Source: Nymphaea colorata
Taxonomy: Eukaryota > Streptophyta > Magnoliopsida > Nymphaeales > Nymphaeaceae
Length of the DNA stretch: 48,948 nucleotides
Assembly: GCF_008831285.2 (NCBI RefSeq)
Contig: NW_022205269.1
Location: forward strand, 1 to 48,948
Direction: 5' to 3'
The notes under the pieces are model-generated. The model searched no databases. It was not told the DNA's origin and was given only the letters and a program-made list of their open reading frames with translations. The position numbers and the translations under genes were made by a program. Numbering within the stretch: position 1 is the first letter of the stretch; the number at the start of each line of letters is the position of its first letter. This document shows, piece after piece, positions 33,833 through 44,764 of the stretch.

Positions 33833-34175
33833 ATGAGGAGCATCGAACAACTCAAAATGATCCGAACGCAAACGGATATGCTTCTTTCTACTCCTCCCAG
33901 AGCGCAGCATCAATCCAGGAGTATTTATTATATTATTTGCAGGGTAAAGATGTCGGCTGATGTGGACCGTTATGAGGGTAGCTGGAGAAGCATGAACCAG
34001 CCAACTACGACGAGAGTCTTGGGATTAAGTTCCAGCGAATCTGGTAGAGTTTGATCCGTCCCCAAGAGACCACCCACAACTCCCTCGACGCCCTCCTCTG
34101 CGCCATCTACCGCAGACTGTCGACCTGTACTTCACCGTCTCCGCCTGCCTCTATACCGAAACCGGTGCCTGCTGA
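33833..34175 (+). CDS. Short protein or C-terminal exon, unknown
   Basis: Begins near ATG 33833 (MRSIEQLKMIRTQTDMLLST). After a frame change it reads PANYDESLGIKFQRIWESLI and RPQETTHNSLDALLCAIYRR, and in a third frame VDLYFTVSACLYTETGAC to TGA 34173. A GTATTT...TTTGCAG stretch near 33920-33942 could be an intron. It is convergent with the coiled-coil gene that follows on the minus strand. Function unknown. Confidence 0.35.
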
Positions 34176-34199
34176 TGACTATTTTTAACCAAGGACGGA

Positions 34200-35099
34200 T
34201 TATAAGCAGATAATATCAAGAGGCGAATCTTGGCGCGTGGTGGCGAGGCTGTACCTGTTGAAGTAATCGGTCGAGTATGGACTGGTGAAGCGGTGGTTGG
34301 TCTGCCTGGGGATGTATTGGGTGACGTTCTTCCAGTTTTCGAATGAACTTTCGTATTTGTAGTCTTTTTGGCTATTGTATTCTCGGAGGAGGCTGCTGGT
34401 GTTGTATGTCATGTTTTTCCTTTGGTTCCAATGCCTCTGGGTGCTGGGCGTGGCTCTTCTCGGCAACTTTGGTAGTTCTCGTAAGCCGCTACTGATGGAT
34501 TATTTTCTTTGTTGAGCTGGAGGGAAGGATTGGTGCTTTCCGCTTGGTTGCATTCCGATGTGATGCTTCTGGTGGTGGGCATAAAGTCGTGGAAAGTAGG
34601 CTCTTTCAGTATCTTTGGCATGGAGAGGTTCTAAAGCTGCAGGTTTGGGATGAAGATGCTGCTGGAGGAGTTGGATATGGGACTTTCGCTCTATTTGGAG
34701 GATTGATTGCTGGACCTGCGAGTTTTTGACTCCTGTTTCTGCTCCAGATACTTGATGACTGCTTCTTTTCGGTGATTGTATGGGTCAATTCTGCAATCTT
34801 TTTGTTGAGGTGGGTTTCCTTCCTCTGCATCTGCTTCACTGTGTTGGTGTAGTGTTCAAGTTAGTCTTCAGTTTGGCGTTCTCCGCCTCCAAGGCTTATA
34901 ATTTCAGGCTCATCTCGTCGCATTTGCTCTCCAATTCCTCCCTGTATTGCTGGGTGATTGCATTTGCTCGAATTATCGAGGTGGGAGGATTGTTAGGATT
35001 AAGCGGCCTGCAGGATGTGGTGGAGTGTTGCTGCAAGGACTCTATGTACTGCAATTCGATTTTGTCTTTCTATTCCTATGAAAGTTGGCAATTGTCCAT
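34200..35099 (-). CDS. Coiled-coil protein with Ser/Asn-rich tail
   Basis: Minus strand from ATG at 35099. The N-terminal coiled coil reads EEEKDKIELQYIESLQQHST, then YREELESKCDEMSLKLEALE and AENAKLKTN, continued after a frame change by QMQRKETHLNKKIAELTHTI and EAVIKYLEQKQES. The tail, FHDFMPTTRSITSECNQAES and later NTSSLLREYNSQKDYKYESS, is polar and probably disordered. Three 1-nt changes are needed, two next to A runs. The 3' end is not fixed. Likely a cytoskeletal or scaffold protein. Confidence 0.5.
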
Positions 35100-35323
35100 T
35101 TTCGCATGACTGTAGATGTATTTTTGTGGGAAAGCATTGGCTTAACAGACTAATTATATTAACTTATCATCAAATCCATAAATAATTTGCATTTCTACTT
35201 ATATATATAGTGCCGAAGATACGGGATAAGATTTGCGAGCATAGCATAAAAAACAGTAACAGTTTATATCTTATTAAGCTACGATCTTACTGAGTTTATA
35301 ATTCTTTGAGATTATTTTTTAGG

Positions 35324-36117
35324 ATGTTTAAAGCGAAGGCCTTCATCAGAGACAAGAAGATGGCAGAGGATCTCTAGTGCACCATTTGCTACGATATCTC
35401 TGCGGACGTTGTGAGATGTCAAGGCCCCTGCCACAAAACCTTCTGCCTTAAATGCGTATCCCGCGCAAGGTACAAATAGGGACCGTGTCCCAACCGATGC
35501 TCATAAGTTTTCGAAATATAAGCTCTCCCAGGCGTGCATTTCACCTTCGATTGCCCCTTCAAAGATAGAGGATGCGACCATGTCTCGTAAAGTGAAACCG
35601 AATTCGAAGCGCATTATAAGATATGTGCGTTCATGAGCGAGGAATGCAAAGAAGAACTAAAACATATAGCCAATTATGAATGCCCTTTGGGACATCGGTT
35701 GACGTTTTTAACCGAGGAGGTGATATAGAAGGTCTACGGAGCCAATAATTACTACTTCATCTTCATGAACGAGCAATGCTCACGCTGCTTTTAGGTCACT
35801 CTCTGCCGATCCATCTGCATGGAGTGCACAACCCCTGATAAGAAGGCCTGTTTTTGCACGAGATGCAGAGAATTACCTTGCACCAAGACCACATGTCCTA
35901 TTGGCCATAACTGCAAGTAAGAACGTAGTTTTCCTATACTCTTACCTGCGATTTCTGCGGTCTATCGGGGCTAATCTTCGGAAGCGTTGCCTACGAGGAC
36001 ATCCAATGCAATTTCGACATCTGCCACAGGTGTTACTAGAAATTGAAGGAGACTCATCCCCTGATTCCGCTCGAGAACCAACTTGAGGAATAAGTGATAA
36101 GTTAGTATCCTTTTTGA
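35324..36117 (+). CDS. RING/TRAF-type zinc-finger protein with C-terminal ZZ-like finger (paralogue 1)
   Basis: ATG 35324. A RING follows at once: EDLECTICYDISADVVRCQG then CHKTFCLKCVSRARY and GPCPNRCSEVFEI; the Glu before CTIC is TAG. A TRAF-type finger comes next: FDCPFKDRGCDHVSESETEF and EAHYKICAF. A Cys-rich middle follows (CRSICMECTTPDKKACFCTR, CTKTTCPIGHNC). A frame change near 35915 gives a ZZ-like finger, TCDFCGLSGLIFGSVAYEDI and CNFDICHRCYEKL, to TGA 36115. The order RING-TRAF-ZZ suggests an E3 ubiquitin ligase. The change lies at a GTAAGAACGTAG stretch that looks like an intron but is too short and out of phase. Confidence 0.7.
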
Positions 36118-36185
36118 TGGGAAATCTGAATGATTTGCATGTAAGGGTTATTAGTTACTAAGAAGAGGGTATAATAATATCTTAC

Positions 36186-36899
36186 ATGCAGGAAATAAGG
36201 AAATATATCAAGAACACCCCAGAACTTGAAAGATATCAATGCAATGTTTGCTTCTAAGTGGACCATAAGATCGTTCGCTTGATGTGCCCGTGCAAGAAGT
36301 ATATCTGCCTTGCATGCATCAGATCCATCAATTATTGCAATATCTGCAACCAGTCAATACAAGTAGAGGCAGTTAACCCATCAAATTTGAGTTTTACTGT
36401 CTATCCAATTCGAAAAATTGCATGCTGACCTTCCAAACTAAAAGGAACTGCTAAATCACTGCGTATCTGAGTGCCAGTATATGGAGGAGAGTTTAAGGAA
36501 GGAACTAAAACAATCTCAGCTGTTCCAATGCCACAAGGGACATACACTTATCGTTGATAACTCTTTTACCACGTGTTCTGGATGCCTAGCAGGGGAGATG
36601 TGTAAATCCCGGTGCCGAACCTGCATGAAGGATAAAAAAACAAATTATGTGGAAGTAGGGTGCTATTGCATCCTTTGCCGACCCATCCCATGCACGACCA
36701 AGAAATGTCCTCACGGGCATGACTAGTGAAACTGATGAGTAGGTCAGCCACTTGCGATTTGTGCGGAATATCAGTGCGTAGATACCAACCGCCATATTAC
36801 AATGACCAGCATTGCGACTTCGATATCTGCAGCATTTGCTATAGCAGCCTTCCTGAAGAAAATAGCCTAATCCCTATTCCCTATCCTGAGATTTAGTGA
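36186..36899 (+). CDS. RING and ZZ-like zinc-finger protein (paralogue 2)
   Basis: ATG 36186. RING-like CNVCFEVDHKIVRLMCPCKK and YICLACIRSINYCNIC, with the Glu of FEVDH coded by TAA. Frame change near 36405-36415 at an A5 run. Then HCVSECQYMEESLRKELKQS, a Cys-rich block CSGCLAGEMCKSRCRTCMKD ending CTTKKCPHGHD, a probable 17-nt intron at 36726-36742, and a ZZ-like CDLCGISVRRYQPPYYNDQH with CDFDICSICYSSLPEENSLI to TGA 36897. It has the same layout as the gene just upstream, separated by about 70 bp, so the pair is a tandem duplication. Probably an E3 ligase. Confidence 0.65.
36726..36742 (+). other. Probable 17-nt intron
   Basis: GTGAAA...GAGTAG between GHD and SATCDLCG. Removal of 17 nt brings the ZZ-like finger into frame with the upstream Cys-rich block. 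A 14-nt alternative ending at GATGAG would also restore frame, so the acceptor is not certain. Confidence 0.45.
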
Positions 36900-36929
36900 T
36901 TTAAAATGATCCTTTGTAAAAAATTTGAT

Positions 36930-38680
36930 GACTACTTAATGGAAAGCAATAATAAGTATAGATAGTATGATGACTAGTATCAGTTCATTCCCTGGTGGTA
37001 GAATCAGGAGGTTAGCTGCACTCCGATATATCTTTGAGCAAGGAATGAGGAGGAGATCTCCTACAGGTAAGGTCTTCTCCAACGTTTCTATGGTGGTCTT
37101 GTGCCTTTCCGCATGAGGAAGTCCCAGCATTCCACCTTCTGGATCGGATTGTGGCCTATATAGCTACAAAAATACTTAAATCGAGGCCCTTCTCTTTGAT
37201 GCCTTCAATGCTCTGCAAATCTCTAGGGAGGATAGCGATAGAGTTATGGGATAAGTTGAGCATGTTCAAGCTGTGCAGTCCTGAGACAGTTGGAGGGATG
37301 TTTTCGATGTGGTTGTGCTAAAGGGAGAGAACTTTGATGTGGTTCCGCTAGCTAAACTTGGGCAGCGATTTGAGCTGGTTGTAGCTGAGGTGGACGTAGC
37401 GCAGCTTGAGGAAGTTGGCTATTTAGGCAGTTCCAGCTTGTTGTTGGCGAGGTTGATGCGCTTGAGGGAGGGGAGGAGGTTGCTGGTGAAAATAGCGATG
37501 AAATTGCCCGATAAGTCCAGCTACTCAAGACAGATTAGGTCCATATTGCAAAAGGCGGTGAGTTTGTTTTGACTGATATTCAAAGTCTTCAAGTTCTATA
37601 TCCGTAGTTCAGGAATTTTGGCAAGGCTATTGTGCTCCAGCTTCAATACCTACAGTCTTTCCATCTTGGCGATCGATTCATGAACGGATTAATGCTATTA
37701 TTGTTGAGATAGAGCTATTCTAAGGTAGGCAGGGAGGCAAGAGATGGTAGGTATCGCAGTCCGTTGTGGGAGAGCGCCAAGACCCTTAAGCTGCTTCCTT
37801 CTGAGGGCAGCTATGGCAGTTATCCGAGCACATTATAGTTTAGATTAGCTCTGATAGGTGGTGGAGGCGGACAAACGAAGGCAAGGAGGTGAGCTGGTTA
37901 TTGGAGAGGTCCAGTCTTTCGAGAGTGGTGAGGGTGCTGAGCGAGGTGGCAAGGTTTGGAGCTATTATGGCTAAGATTGAGATGAATGAGATTGGCCAAT
38001 CCCGTGAAGGTATCTGGGAGGAGGGAGATCTGGTTGCTGGAAAGGTTGAGGCGCTACAGGCTGGGCAAACTCCGATGTTGCATGCACGTCCTTTATGAGT
38101 TGTTCTGCAGCTAGAGGGTGACGAGTTCGTTGAGGGCTTTATGCCTGAGGGGATGCTGGTGAGGAGGTTGTTCTTCATGGAGAGGTCGGTGAGGTAGAAG
38201 AGCTAGGAGACGCAGGTGTCGAACTTGTCAAGCTTTTGTTGCCCACCTTAAGTATCTTCAATTTGTGCAGCTTTGCAGTTCCTAGGGAGGGATTTAATCT
38301 AGTTCCACGCAAGTGAAAGCTACTTTAGGTTCCACAGCCCGACCACTGCCAAAGGTACTTCCTTCAAGCTGTTTTAGTTCACAAAGAGCTTCTCTAATTC
38401 TATAGCTTGTCTATTCCTGCGAAATCCGCCACTTCATTCTTGCTTAGTTATAGATACCTGAGGTTTCTGAACTCTTGCGCGATGGTGGCTGCTGAGTTCA
38501 GCTTATTTCCGATCACCTCTATCTTCTTGATGGTGGCCTTTTGGGAGAGCGATCCTAGGAGGGAAAGGCGGGCGACGTGCTCGTTGGTCAGCTGGCGTAG
38601 TTGAGGCAAATCCGCTCCTTGTTCTTCTGGAAGACCTCCCGCAGCGTTTCCTCTATGCAAAACTCCCTCACCCGCTCATC
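36930..38680 (-). CDS. Leucine-rich-repeat protein, frame-broken
   Basis: Minus strand. After EETLREVFQKNKERICLNYA and LTNEHVARLSLLGSLSQKAT come LRRs: IEVIGNKLNSAATIAQEFRN, LRYLELSKNEVADFAGIDKL (the Glu of LEL is TAA), LTDLSMKNNLLTSIPS, and TLTTLERLDLSNNQLTSLPS. More repeats follow down to about 36950. Canonical 22-24-residue LRRs suggest a cytoplasmic interaction protein. Many frame changes are needed. It directly follows the CEVQL/zinc-finger gene on the same strand; a single 1-nt change near 38690 would fuse the two into one very large protein. Confidence 0.6.
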
Positions 38681-40869
38681 CTCGATCTTGATGTGTCTTT
38701 CCGAATGCCTCGCCCACTTCGAAGATGAGGAAGCGTCGCCTAAAGACCAGCTATCCCTATCCGCTGGAAATGTCTGCTATTTCGTAAAGCCTACGATTTT
38801 TGACGCCGATCAGCCGAGTGCGATCCTTATCAGTGTGTCTGCGGAAGGGCTCTACTTTCAATTACTGGCTTTCGATGAAGACGCAGACCCCAAATTAGGG
38901 GATCGGCTGGGAAGGCGCTGCCACTCTCAGGCAGTTGCGGATAATCTCCTCGTTCTTGAAGGCAGCCGCGAGAAGAACCTTGACGTCCATGGCGTCGATC
39001 TGGCACTTGGCGCAGAGCCAGTAGTTGCAGCGGCGGCACTTGAGGTGGTGCCGGATGTAGTTGTTGTGGAAGTGGTGCTCCCCGCAGCCGCTGCAGATGA
39101 AAGGTCGGTAGAAGGACTAGAACTAGCGTTCGGATTGGCAGGGGTGGTTGTTCTTGCCGGCTGGAAGCGGCAGAGGGGGAGAGGAGCGGTCGTAGTAGGC
39201 GAAGCGGGGATCGAGGGACTTCCAAATGCTGCAGAGCTAGGTGAGGGGACCGAAGAAGGAGCGGCGCAGTTCGTAGAGGTAGTGGTTGTAGGTATTGGAG
39301 TACTCGATGAACTTGTTGTTGGTGCTGGTGACTGAGAGCTGCACTTCGCATAGGATGTCCTTATACTTGATGTTGATGAGGATGTCGTTGGTGCCTCGTC
39401 GCAGTCGGTTGATCACGCGCACCATCCTCACGCTTTCTCCCTCCACATCCGCACCAACTAGTGGTACAGCCTGAGCACCTCCTTTTCCCCCGAGGCGCAC
39501 CTGCATCGAAGAAGGTCCATGACTTGGAAGGTGACGAGGTTTAGGTTGGATGACCATTCGTTCGCCTTCACCGATCTGCTCTTGCCGAACTTTAGGGCCA
39601 CTGTGAGCAAGCCGTGGATGAGGCGGTTCAAGTAGGCGATTATGTAGGCGTGCAGGTTGTGCACCAGGCCTGCGGAGTAGCGAGCAGCGATGCATTACAG
39701 CGTTCCAATTCTGGTCTTCCGGGCTTGCTAATTCCCTAAGCAATAGTTCACCCTGGAGGCAATATTATTATGCGTTAATTCTGCCATTTCCTGGCGAATG
39801 CTGCGATGTTCTTCCGCCATCAGCTGGTCGAGGCACTCCTTGATCTAATCCGGCACTTCAGCCACGTACTTTCCATCCTATAGTTTCAGCGTCTCGATAT
39901 AGTGGGCGAAGTAGTTGGGAGTGGTAAACTTGCGCTAGAGCTCTTCGCACCACTTGGTGAGCAGCCTCAGCACCTGTGGATTATCGATCCTTATGTTGCG
40001 GGAACTGATCTCTTCCTCCTAAATGGCCTTGTGCTTTCGGGGACTTTCCTGCCGATTTTATAGCTGGTGTACTGCTGCACCTTGGTCCGATACTTGTCGA
40101 CTTCCTCCAGCTTCATCTTCTATAGCTATTTCTGCAGCTCTATCTCTTCTCTCGACTGGGCCCGCTTTCTTATCTCGTTGCTTTCCGCCCTTTCACGCTC
40201 CCTCTCCTCCTCCACCTCCTGCATCCACCTCAATTCCATCACATTCTCGAAAAGTCTCCCCATTTTGTCTTCGAATTTCTCATAGACGGTCCTTCCTCCG
40301 ATCCTATGGTCCAGTTTCCTCAAAGATCATTGACCATGCGCATGATAAGGTCGCTATAATCCGCAGATCCCTGAACCTGAAGACAACTGGGGAAGTGTAT
40401 ACGTAATCGTTGGAGAGTTGGTCGTGTTGTCGATTTCCCGAATGGCGCCATTGACGGTGCGATTGACGTCCTGGGAGAGCGTCATGGGGTATTTGCTGAG
40501 CATGTACTCGAGGACTTTCTGGGTGTGGGAGTTGATGGCTGCGAAGTGGTCGCCGGAGAGGGGGTACCTGGCGGCTAGTCTGGCCAGGTTGCGCAGGATT
40601 TGCTCTGAGCAGAAGGCCTTGGCGTTCTCGAGGGAGAGCTGGTCGGTGGAGTAGTAGTGGAAACCGCGAGACCAGACCGCCCGGCAGAGCCCAGTTACGA
40701 AATGCTCCAGAGATTATAATCTCAATTAATTGCCTCTCTCCACCGGCAGGCAGATCTATACTTCTCTGTCTCGTGGCTCCATTTCTCCTGCTGCGTTTGC
40801 GCGTGATGGCGCTGCAAAAGCGGAAACATCCTTGGCGTGGGTTACGAATTCTCTGAAAAGTTAGAGCAT
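38676..40869 (-). CDS. Protist protein with RelA/SpoT-like CEVQL region and zinc finger
   Basis: Minus strand from ATG at 40869 (MLELFREFVTHAKDVSAFAA), preceded by an in-frame TGA. Helical N-terminus, QLSLENAKAFCSEQILRNLA; a highly charged coiled coil, MQEVEEERERERAESNEIRK; then KYVAEVPDEIKECLDQLMAE. Near 39300-39420 it reads VRVINRLRRGTNDILINIKY, KDILCEVQLSV and NHYLYELRRS, the pattern of a protist family distantly related to the RelA/SpoT fold (compare RxKNRF...D-L-N...CEVQL...H..YE.R). A zinc finger follows, FICSGCGEHHFHNNYIRHHL and KCRRCNYWLCAKCQ. The frame closes at TGA 38676. About four frame changes are needed. It probably does not make ppGpp, since synthetase residues are not evident. 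Confidence 0.55.
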
Positions 40870-41529
40870 CTTTCATTTAATGCCCATTTTTAGAATTTTC
40901 GGTGCACTAGTCTGAAAGATGGGTGCTTTTCTCCTCGACGGTTCTGTTTTTTTGGAGAAATGGGGGTCCTTAGCTGAGAGAATTTTGGTCTTTAATGAGA
41001 CATTCCAATTTTTAAATAAAATTATTTGGAATGCGCCAGAGATAACTCTAGTTCATCATCGTTTGGCTATAGAGGAAAGATTAAGATAGAAATGGACGTA
41101 AAAGGTTTCAATTGGCAAAGGGTTTATATTTTTTGGATCATTTTTGAAAATTTGGGTTTTTTAAAATAGTAGGATAAGCTGAAGAAGAAAATAGTAATGT
41201 TTTTTGATTACGATTGATATAAAATGATATATATGACTGCTTGTATAATTATCATTGGGAATTCCTTTGTTCGATATATTTTTATTTTTTTTTTGCCAAA
41301 AGCAGAGATAAGTTATCTGATAAGTCTATTCTGTTCGTGACTTCATACTTACCTATTTTCTTCAAGCCTGATCTGGTTGTTGCCTGCAAATAACTCTCCA
41401 GGGAATGGGTTAGTTCGCAATTTGGGACACCCTTTTCGTTTGTTAAATATGTCTTTCCTATTGAATCGATGGTGATTGCTATTTTCGTATTATTACTTTA
41501 TTTCCTAACTTCCTTGACTTATAATCAAA
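40870..41529. promoter_or_regulatory. AT-rich divergent intergenic region
   Basis: About 650 bp with long A and T runs (for example T-rich 41280-41293) and no coding-like frame. It separates the minus-strand zinc-finger gene from the plus-strand ADA2 gene, so it should hold two promoters. No defined motif was recognised. Confidence 0.5.
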
Positions 41530-42810
41530 TTGACTTTCAGTTTGCTTATGTATTTTCCCGCTAACCAAGGAAACTCATCCTCAACTTCACCGAGTAGGCC
41601 GACAAGAACAACAACACCCCTCTTTACTTGCTCTACAACTACTTCCCCACCGACCAGTAGGACCTCTAAGTGGTATCCCGCCATCCATATAGCTGATCGA
41701 CCACCCCGAAATAGTCCTCCTTTGCGACAACTGCGAGCGAAAACTCACCCACGCAGCCTCAGTCCTGATGGTGGGAGCGGAGAGGAAGGACTTTGCTTCA
41801 CTTGCTTCGTGCAGATGAATACGAAGGGCGCATAATACACATATTTCGTTAGACCGAACATGAACGTGAGCGTTACCGAGGACGGTGGAACATTATCGGA
41901 GAACTGCTGTTGGTGAATGGCTTGCAGAGGTAGGAGACGAAGAAACATAGGTACGGCTACGGGCACTGGGGGAAAATCAAGAACTATCTGGACTACCATG
42001 GGCATAACTTCACTTCCAAGCAAATCGAAGAGCACTACAACACCTTTTCATGACCGAAGACCTCAACCGTACCGATTTCCTCACATAGGCCTTTACTGAC
42101 TACTTCAAGGAAATCGATAGACTCAATCCCTATACCCACGAACCTACCGCCGTAGAACCTCAGCCGGAAGACATCAAGCTGCCATAGGTGACGTTTCAGG
42201 CCTACGACTCCAAGAGAGACGAGTTCTAGCTGACCTATAACCCCAAGCCGAAAACTTGGTCTGCGATTTAGAGTTTTTGCCTACGGATTCGCCGAAGAGA
42301 GGGAATTGAAGTTCCTGATGATTGAGGAGTACGACTACCACGTCCAGGAGAGGAAGAAGAGGAAAAGTTCGTCACAGAGCATCAATTCTTCACGGAGGAG
42401 CACCATAAGAAACTGCTCAGCGAGGGAATGCCAAAAATGAAGCCAGGAGACGACTCATGGGATACAGCAGATTCATGAGCGGACAGGAAGAAGATCGGTT
42501 GGCAGGATACATGGGAATGCAGACCACCCTTTCAGCTGCTGTCAGGGAGCTTTCCAAGCGGCGCAAAGGCAGCAGAAACCCATCGTTCGAGGAGAAGTAT
42601 CGTCAGCTTTTGGACAAGAAGTAAAGCCGAAGCTTGGAGAATGGTCGATGCCCCGTCGATTTCAAGGTGGTAGCCAGCAGAGAAACAGAGCCTTTCGTGA
42701 GGAAATACCCACCTTTCGACAAAAGCCATATCTTTGATAAGATCAGACGGCTTGACTTCTTGGGGAAAGATGTGAAACTTACCATCCTAAAGCACGGAAG
42801 AGAGAGATGA
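41530..42810 (+). CDS. ADA2: ADA2-like transcriptional adaptor (ZZ-SANT-ADA domains), frame-broken
   Basis: Order of parts is that of ADA2, the adaptor that joins GCN5 in SAGA-type acetyltransferase complexes. N-terminal extension LILNFTEEADKNNNTPLYLL; ZZ-like IVLLCDNCERKL then CFTCFVQMNTKG; SANT RGRWNIIGELLLVNGLQREE with RYGYGHWGKIKNYLDYHGHN and FTSKQIEEHYNTF; ADA region TEDLNRTDFLTEAFTDYF, YDSKRDEFELTYN, ERELKFLMIEEYDYHVQERK, KFVTEHQFFTEEHHKKLLSE; final helices RLAGYMGMQTTLSAAVRELS. TGA 42808. The start is uncertain: no conserved Met was found, and a GACTTTCAG near 41540 could be an intron end. Six or more frame changes are needed. Confidence 0.7.
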
Positions 42811-42878
42811 TCGCTGTATGCACTTGCTATTAGGTTAATGATATCATGGAATAAATAGATGATGATCTGATCATTCCA

Positions 42879-44215
42879 TCATTGGTTCCAGTTTCTATCG
42901 TCGCGAACAAAGTGGCCGAACATGTTGAAGGCGGATTCTGGCTGGTCGGTGGGGACGAGGTGGCCTGCGCGGTTGACCAGCACGAACCACAGGTTTCCGT
43001 AGGTCTTTGCCCATCCCCTGATCTGGTTGTTGATGCGCCACACATCCTTCCTGGCGCGTTTCCAATTGGAAATGTAGTTCCAGTTGACTGAGTTGAGGTA
43101 GTTGAGGACGCCAGCTGTGTTGATGACGTAGTCGTCCTGCCCATTATAGACCAAAACCTTTATGTTTCTCAGCATAACCACCATATCTGAAGCATATGAG
43201 GTGGAGATGTCTTTGTGGAAGCTTCATAGATCTGCTATTGAGGAAAGATAGTCGACTTCTGAAGGAACGCCAAAAGCACGTTTGTTTTACTGGAGGAAGG
43301 TGGAAATGATCGATCTCCTTTCCATCATACTGTCTAAAGTTGTAGTTGTTCATTCCACCAAGATAAGTCTATTTTACTTTGCCGTCATTGGTGAAAAAGT
43401 CGAAATATGCAGTTGCCTATGTGTTGGATAGTTACTTCGTGAGGTTTCCCTTGTAGAGGTTCAGCATGCCCTGGTCTGCATCCACGTGCTGACCTCTCTG
43501 AACTTGTTGCTGATGATGCCTGCGGAGTAGAGGAGGGAGTCGTAGTAGTTGAATTGGTTGATTGGATCTACCCAACCGTCACCGATAGCCACGCCCTTCA
43601 GATTCACCTTAGTAGCGGCCTTGAAGGTTTCGTTAAGCAGGATTTCCCTTGCAAATGCGGGAATGTAGTGGCCTGCGAATGATTCTCCAGTGATATAGAG
43701 TGGACTGGCAGCCAGTTTCGGCCATTCCCTATAGAAATTGTAGAGGAAGTTTACCAAGTGGAGTGCGCCTTCGTTGGAGGAGCTCACCTGCTGCGTTCCC
43801 GTGCGGTTTCCCGAGTACGAGAAGCCCACGTTCAGAGGCTGGTCGATGAACAGCATGTGGCCCATAGACTCCAAGAATACTGGAAAGAGTTGCTGAGCCA
43901 TTGACGATGCGGATGGTCCGTTCTACGTGAAGGCGCCGAAGAGAGAGCTGCTGCCGGGTCCGCCGTTGAGCCAGATGATGAGGGGACGTTGGGCGTGGAG
44001 TCGTTGAGGTTGCTGCCCATGGCTCCGAAGAGTTGATAGTGCATGCCACTGGTGCCCTTGGGACGATACCAATCAATCTCCTGGTAGCCTGAGAAGGTTT
44101 GGAAGTGGAGGTCGTCGGTGATGTTGAGGCTTTTGCGCCAAAACTCAGTGGTGTTGAAGGTGGCCAGACAGCTCTGGAGCACAAGCAGACACACGAGGAT
44201 TCGGATATCTATCAT
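42879..44215 (-). CDS. Secreted serine carboxypeptidase (peptidase S10), frame-broken
   Basis: ATG at 44215. Signal peptide RILVCLLVLQSCLATF; then WRKSLNITDDLHFQTFSGYQ and NVPLIIWLNGGPGSSSLFGA. FTENGPS has its Glu coded by TAG, the invariant family Glu. MLFIDQPLNVGFSYSG follows. Catalytic Ser in YITGESFAGHYIP, Asp in VLVYNGQDDYVINTAG, His in VNRAGHLVPTDQP. The whole S10 fold and triad are present. Lesions: 1 nt missing at the C4 run (GGGG at 43982-43985 on plus), 1 nt missing near 43485, 1 nt extra near 43310, and an in-frame TGA near 43225. The enzyme is probably a lysosomal or food-vacuole exopeptidase. It is convergent with ADA2 across 68 bp. Confidence 0.85.
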
Positions 44216-44764
44216 TATTGATTATTTATCGTAAAGTCATCAGGCATCAAAGACCAAATGCATAGATAATCAACCAAACTCCTCAATTAGGTGGGTTAGT
44301 TTAATCAAAGTCAATGGAATTATAATTTTGTCTTGGTTAAGGAATACAAATAGACTAATCCATGGGAGCATTATTTATGGTAAAATTTACGGATGATGAT
44401 ATGTAGGTTATATTAACAGTTTTTCCAGCAAAGAACTGAAATAATGGCTTTAAGACGATTTTATCAAATATTAATAAACTTTTGAATCACGATCAAACAT
44501 ATTTTTGCTTTAAATGAACAAATCTCTAGGAAATGCTATTTTTTCCAATGTATAATAAGTCAGACCTTGCCTTATGTAGCTATTTATTTATTTTCCTTCC
44601 AAAGCCGCTTCTATCCATAAGATCATAGTGAAAAAGCATGCAAATCAAAACAAAGCATCAAAAGTATCTTTGCGTTCTTTTTATCAAATATTTTTATACA
44701 AAAATCTTTATCTTTTTGCTGAAGTGTGAGTACTATATCTTTATTTGTTTATTTTTGCAATGAA
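44216..44764. other. AT-rich intergenic region
   Basis: No coding-like frame on either strand. It lies between the divergent carboxypeptidase and the unknown plus-strand gene, so it should contain both promoters. No repeat or RNA gene recognised. Confidence 0.5.

Noticed and set aside
35916-35927. 12-nt GTAAG...GTAG intron in the first RING gene
   Set aside because: It is shorter than any supported intron here and, being a multiple of three, does not repair the frame change that follows.
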